IMG/VR virus record: IMGVR_UViG_3300027810_000049
Span: 1-27,157 of that record
DNA length: 27,157 nt
Reading direction: 5' to 3' (one strand)
From: a virus
This document shows positions 24,053 through 27,157 of this stretch, in pieces (the first letter of the stretch is position 1; the number at the start of each line of letters is the position of its first letter). The notes under the pieces are model-generated. The model was given only the letters and a program-made list of their open reading frames with translations, was not told the DNA's origin and made no database searches. Both the position numbers and the translations under genes were made by a program.

Positions 24053-24441
24053 TGGGTATTACAGACTTAATTGCGGGCATATTCAAACCTGCTGCTGATC
24101 TAGTAGATAACCTCCATACCAGTGAAGATGAACGTCTGCAAGCTAAAGGGCATCTTTTAGATGTCCAAGCGGCTGCAATGCAACGTATATTTGATTATGA
24201 AAAAGAAACATTAGCTGGACAACAAGCTATTGTAACCGCAGAAGCAAAAAGCGACCACTTCTTAGTCGCTGCTTGGCGGCCTATAACCATGCTTACATTC
24301 CTCGTGTTAGCCGTAGGTGATAGTCTAGGATTACTAGCTACACCCTTACGTGACGAGGCTTGGGCTTTACTACAGCTAGGCTTAGGTGGGTATGTTGTAG
24401 GCAGAAGTGGCGAGAAGATAGCTAAGGTGATTAAAGGATAG
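24052..24441 (+). CDS. Holin, 3TM family (GTA-holin type)
   Basis: The 129-residue protein matches the 3TM holin family of gene transfer agents and marine phages. It has an amphipathic helical start (MGITDLIAGIFKPAADLVDN), a charged middle, the signature AAWRPITMLTFLVLAVGDSL near 73-92, and a second hydrophobic stretch near 100-118 (AWALLQLGLGGYVVGRSGEK). Holins permeabilise the inner membrane at the end of infection so that the endolysin reaches the wall. The gene lies between an XhlA-like protein and an M15 peptidase, a coherent lysis cassette. Its start overlaps the previous stop by one base. Confidence 0.88.
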   Translation: MGITDLIAGIFKPAADLVDNLHTSEDERLQAKGHLLDVQAAAMQRIFDYEKETLAGQQAIVTAEAKSDHFLVAAWRPITMLTFLVLAVGDSLGLLATPLRDEAWALLQLGLGGYVVGRSGEKIAKVIKG

Positions 24442-24443
24442 AT

Positions 24444-24791
24444 ATGACTTTTAAATACTTTGATATTTCAGAATTTGACTGTCAAGAGACAGGTAAGAAC
24501 CATATGAGTGAAGGGTTCATAGATAAGCTAGACAAACTGCGTGAAGCTTGTGGATTTTCCTTTACAATTACGTCGGGTTATAGAGACCCTACACACAGCG
24601 CCGAAAGAAAGAAAGCCTCTACAGGCACACACTCGTTAGGCATTGCAGCTGACATCCGTATACACAACGGAGCAGATAGGTACACCATTGTCCAGAAAGC
24701 ACTAGAGTTAGGCTTTACAGGCGTTGGTGTGGCTAAGACATTTGTCCACGTTGACTTAAGAGAATCCACCCCCGTTATTTGGAGTTATTAA
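24444..24791 (+). CDS. Endolysin, M15-family zinc peptidase
   Basis: At 115 aa this is one peptidase domain of the M15 type (Peptidase_M15_3), which cleaves peptide bonds in peptidoglycan. The zinc pattern is complete: SGYRDPTHS at residues 44-52, then H63 and D70 in TGTHSLGIAADI, and H102-V-D104 near the C-terminus. There is no signal peptide or binding domain, so release depends on the holin just upstream. AAAGGA at 24434-24439 lies before the ATG. It takes the place of the amidase of T7 (gene 3.5), which is encoded elsewhere in T7. Confidence 0.93.
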   Translation: MTFKYFDISEFDCQETGKNHMSEGFIDKLDKLREACGFSFTITSGYRDPTHSAERKKASTGTHSLGIAADIRIHNGADRYTIVQKALELGFTGVGVAKTFVHVDLRESTPVIWSY

Positions 24792-24792
24792 A

Positions 24793-25104
24793 ATGGCCGT
24801 ACAAGCCCTAGTTATTGCAGCATCAGCAGCACAAAAAGCCGTTACAGGCGTTAAGCTTTATAAGAAAGCCAAGAAACTAAAGAAATTAAAAAAGAAACAA
24901 AAAGAAAGAGCTGATAAGATAGAAAAAGAAAAGAAAAGCTCTAAGCAAGACTATAAAAAGAAACCTTCAAAAAAGCCAAAGCCTACTAAGACAGATGTGG
25001 CTATAACTGGTGGAGCTCTTGCGGCTACTGGCGCTGGTATTGGCGCAGGCGTTAAGAAAGACAACGAACGTTTAAAGAAAAGGTACAACAAAGGGGCTAA
25101 ATAA
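24793..25104 (+). CDS. Lys-rich hypothetical protein with two weak hydrophobic segments (103 aa)
   Basis: The protein has a hydrophobic start (MAVQALVIAASAAQKAV), a long Lys-rich middle (residues 24-66) and an Ala/Gly-rich segment near 67-86 (TDVAITGGALAATGAGIGAG), then a basic end. The layout could be a small membrane-active or virion protein. It follows the endolysin and precedes the small terminase, where T7-like phages often carry lysis or unknown genes. I know no family for it. GGAG precedes the ATG by nine bases. Confidence 0.6.
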   Translation: MAVQALVIAASAAQKAVTGVKLYKKAKKLKKLKKKQKERADKIEKEKKSSKQDYKKKPSKKPKPTKTDVAITGGALAATGAGIGAGVKKDNERLKKRYNKGAK

Positions 25105-25307
25105 TGAAAGATAGCTTAGATCAATTACACGAAAGCGTAGCTAACCAACTGTTAGCACGAGTAAACTCAGGTGAAGCCACGTCAGCAGAGCTTTCGGTAG
25201 CTGTTAAGTTCCTTAAGGATAACAATGCTATCTTAGATATAATCACAACTGATTCGCCGTTAGCTAATCTGCTAGAGGGTTTACCCTTTGAGGAGGCACA
25301 TCACTAA
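25104..25307 (+). CDS. terS: Terminase small subunit (T7 gp18-like)
   Basis: The 67-residue protein resembles the N-terminal helical part of T7 gp18 (89 aa), the small maturase that recognises phage DNA and regulates the large subunit. Its pattern, VANQLLARVNSGEATSAELS followed by AVKFLKDNNA, matches T7 gp18 (MAQRMLADLSDDERRSPQLY, then NAINKLLDRH), and the end has PLANLLEGLP, like LGGLAGALEE in T7. Its ATG overlaps the stop of the previous gene by one base, and AAAGGGG lies just before. The large subunit follows two genes later. Confidence 0.85.
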   Translation: MKDSLDQLHESVANQLLARVNSGEATSAELSVAVKFLKDNNAILDIITTDSPLANLLEGLPFEEAHH

Positions 25308-25594
25308 TGAAGAACAAGTACAAAAATAAAGAAGGTGGTCTTAACCAAGCAGGCCGAGACTACTACAAAAGGACTGAAGGTTCTAACCTTAAAGCTCCTG
25401 TAAAAGGTGGGACTAACCCTAGAAGGGTCTCTTTTGCTGCTCGTTTTGCAGGCATGAAGGGGGCTATGAAGAAGCCCGATGGTAGTCCTACTCGCAAAGC
25501 GTTAGCCCTCAAAGCTTGGGGTTTTGGCTCTGTAGAGGCCGCTAGAAACTTTGCAGCACGACATAAGAAATCTAAAACTAACAGGACTGCGTAA
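25307..25594 (+). CDS. Conserved small basic phage protein (95 aa)
   Basis: The sequence GGLNQAGRDYYKRTEGSNLK, then a basic stretch with RRVSFAARFAGMKGAMKKPDG and PTRKALALKAW, is a pattern I recall from many marine myoviruses and podoviruses (LTxAGRxxYNxxTGSNLKxP, then RR-S-CARxxG). Its function is not known to me. GAGGAGG upstream serves the start, which overlaps the small terminase stop by one base. It sits between the two terminase genes, roughly where T7 has its Rz/Rz1 spanin genes, but it has no signal or membrane segment and is not a spanin. Confidence 0.75.
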   Translation: MKNKYKNKEGGLNQAGRDYYKRTEGSNLKAPVKGGTNPRRVSFAARFAGMKGAMKKPDGSPTRKALALKAWGFGSVEAARNFAARHKKSKTNRTA

Positions 25595-25824
25595 TGAGCT
25601 ACACACGTAATTACCGACAAGAATACGACAGATACCAAGGCACACCTAAGCAGCGCACTCGTAACGACCAACGTAAGCGAGCACGTAGACTTATGGAGAA
25701 GAAGCATGGTAAAGCAGCACTTAAAGGTCGAGATATTGATCACGTAGATCGCAACCCCTTTAATAACTCTTACAATAACTTACGCATTGCAGACGTGAAG
25801 CGTAACAGGAGCCGTAATGGATAA
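25594..25824 (+). CDS. Minimal HNH endonuclease-like protein (76 aa)
   Basis: The C-terminal half, GRDIDHVDRNPFNNSYNNLR followed by IADVKRNRSRNG, fits the HNH signature of the HNH_3 group (x-D-H-x-D-x-N-x-x-N-N-x-x-x-N-L-R, then N): H50, N58 and N66 are candidates. The first half is basic (RTRNDQRKRARRLMEKKHGK) and may bind DNA. HNH proteins are often found next to terminase genes, where some help the terminase to cut DNA at packaging; others are homing nucleases. At 76 aa it lacks any extra homing domain. Its start overlaps the previous stop and its end overlaps the large terminase by eight bases. Confidence 0.75.
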   Translation: MSYTRNYRQEYDRYQGTPKQRTRNDQRKRARRLMEKKHGKAALKGRDIDHVDRNPFNNSYNNLRIADVKRNRSRNG

Positions 25825-27157
25825 AGTACCAGATCAGCTAAAAGACTTTAAGAACTTCGCTTTTCTGGTCTGGAAGCACCTTAACCTTCCAGCACCTACT
25901 CCAGTACAATATGATATTGCAGACTATTTACAACACAGCCCTCGACGGGCAATCATAGAAGCTTTTCGGGGTGTCGGCAAGAGCTACCTCACAGCAGCCT
26001 TTGTCGTACACCAGCTTCTCTTAGACCCCCAAAAGAAGTTCATGGTAGTCTCAGCGTCCAAACAACGAGCTGATGACTTTTCAACCTTTACTCAAAGATT
26101 GATCATAGAGCTTCCCTTCTGTAAACACCTTATAGCTACAGAGGGACAACGTTGGTCTAAGATAGCTTTCGACGTAAGACCTGCAATGGCTAGTGGTAGC
26201 CCTTCGGTTAAGTCCGTGGGTATCACTGGTCAATTGACAGGCAGTCGAGCCGACATCATTATCGCAGATGACATCGAAGTACCTAACAACTCGATGACCC
26301 AGATGATGAGAGAGAAACTTGGGGAGGCTGTGAAAGAGTTCGATGCTGTACTCAAGCCTGATGGAAAGATAATCTATCTAGGCACTCCCCAGTGTGAGAT
26401 GAGTCTATACAACACGTTAACTGAGCGTGGCTACGCAATGAGAGTATGGACAGCACGTTACCCTACCCTACAACGCTCTGAGACAGCCTATGGCGAACGT
26501 TTAGCTCCTACCCTAATGGAAGCCTTACAAGCAGACCCTAAGGGCTTAGAAGGGCAACCAGTAGACATAGACAGGTTTGACGACGAAGACTTGCTAGAGC
26601 GTGAGCTCTCATACGGTAGGTCAGGCTTTGCACTCCAGTTTATGCTCGATACCAGCATGTCAGACGTAGACAGATACCCTCTCAAGCTATCCGATCTAAT
26701 GGTTATGTCTGTAGATCAAGACAAAGCCCCTGAGAAGCTCGTGTATGGCGTTATGAAGGAGGTTAGGGATATACCTAACGTTGGGCTTAGGGGAGATAAG
26801 TTCTACGCTCCTGAGGCTTCTGTGGGCGACTACGTGGACTACGATGGCTCAGTACTGGTAGTAGACCCCTCTGGTAGAGGTAAAGATGAGACTGCATACG
26901 CTGTAGTCAAGATGCTCAATGGTTTTCTACACGTCCCTGAGTGTTGTGGACTACAGGGTGGCTACGATGAAAGAACCCTTAAGAAACTCGTTGAGATAGC
27001 TAAGAATCATAAGGTCAATGCCATACTCGTTGAGAGTAACTTTGGTGACGGTATGTTTACTGAGCTACTCAAGCCTTACCTGAAGAAGACATACCCCGTA
27101 AGTATCGAGGAAGTAAGACACAGCAAGCAGAAAGAAAGACGTATAATTGATACGTTA
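25817..27157 (+). CDS. terL: Terminase large subunit (T7 gp19-like), 3' end cut by window
   Basis: The frame starts at ATG 25817 with CAGGAG upstream and is open to the end of the window (447 codons; T7 gp19 has 586 aa). This motor protein packages DNA into the procapsid and cuts it. The ATPase domain shows Walker A FRGVGKS (R51 to S56), Walker B IIIADDIE (D151, D152, E154) and the coupling motif YLGTPQ. The nuclease domain begins with VLVVDPSGRGKDE (D350) and continues with ILVESNFGDG (E406). The last visible residues, KERRIIDTL, match the T7 region RKEMRICDTL. The rest of the nuclease domain is beyond the window. Confidence 0.96.
   Translation, partial: MDKVPDQLKDFKNFAFLVWKHLNLPAPTPVQYDIADYLQHSPRRAIIEAFRGVGKSYLTAAFVVHQLLLDPQKKFMVVSASKQRADDFSTFTQRLIIELPFCKHLIATEGQRWSKIAFDVRPAMASGSPSVKSVGITGQLTGSRADIIIADDIEVPNNSMTQMMREKLGEAVKEFDAVLKPDGKIIYLGTPQCEMSLYNTLTERGYAMRVWTARYPTLQRSETAYGERLAPTLMEALQADPKGLEGQPVDIDRFDDEDLLERELSYGRSGFALQFMLDTSMSDVDRYPLKLSDLMVMSVDQDKAPEKLVYGVMKEVRDIPNVGLRGDKFYAPEASVGDYVDYDGSVLVVDPSGRGKDETAYAVVKMLNGFLHVPECCGLQGGYDERTLKKLVEIAKNHKVNAILVESNFGDGMFTELLKPYLKKTYPVSIEEVRHSKQKERRIIDTL

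Noticed and set aside
1-27157. Integrase, attachment site, CRISPR array, insertion sequence or rRNA
   Set aside because: I looked for integrase motifs, regularly spaced repeats, transposases and rRNA and saw none; the window reads as lytic phage DNA throughout.

Overview
The window is the replication-to-packaging part of a lytic T7-like podovirus (Autographivirales type). All genes are on the plus strand, tightly packed and often overlapping by a few bases. The order follows T7 genes 4, 5, 6, then 8 to 19: helicase C-terminus, DNA polymerase, exonuclease, portal, scaffold, capsid, two tail tube/nozzle proteins, four internal virion proteins, tail fibre anchor, lysis genes, small terminase, large terminase. 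Identifications come from motif and sequence resemblance to T7 proteins recalled from memory; no search was run. A cobalamin-dependent ribonucleotide reductase, a MazG-type hydrolase, a 3TM holin and an M15 peptidase suggest a marine bacterial host that has vitamin B12. The host itself cannot be named from the sequence. The phage RNA polymerase gene and the genome ends lie outside the window, and both edges cut genes (helicase at the left, large terminase at the right).

Positions 1-5840 hold DNA replication and nucleotide supply: helicase C-terminus, a 48-residue unknown, family A polymerase, a PD-(D/E)XK-like nuclease, a small membrane protein, a gp6-type 5'-3' exonuclease, a DUF3310 protein (T7 gp1.7 relative), MazG and class II RNR. 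The last four overlap at start/stop junctions and look translationally coupled. The polymerase lacks the thioredoxin-binding insertion of T7 gp5.

Positions 5841-5965 are a regulatory gap: a long imperfect hairpin (15 paired positions or more, no U-tract), then a sequence that contains GACACTATAGA, identical to the core of the SP6 promoter and close to that of T7. The late virion genes begin directly after it.

Positions 5966-20803 encode the virion: two small proteins, portal, a very basic unknown, scaffold, capsid, tail tube and nozzle, and internal virion proteins. The capsid gene has a UUCG-loop intrinsic terminator on each side and its own leader of about 130 bases.

Positions 20805-23817 are the receptor-binding region. 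T7's single fibre gene is replaced by a short gp17-like anchor and three unrecognised proteins (92, 514 and 234 aa). This is the least explained part of the window.

Positions 23828-27157 carry lysis (XhlA-like membrane protein, 3TM holin, M15 peptidase), a Lys-rich unknown, small terminase, a conserved small basic protein, a minimal HNH protein and the large terminase. No spanin was recognised.
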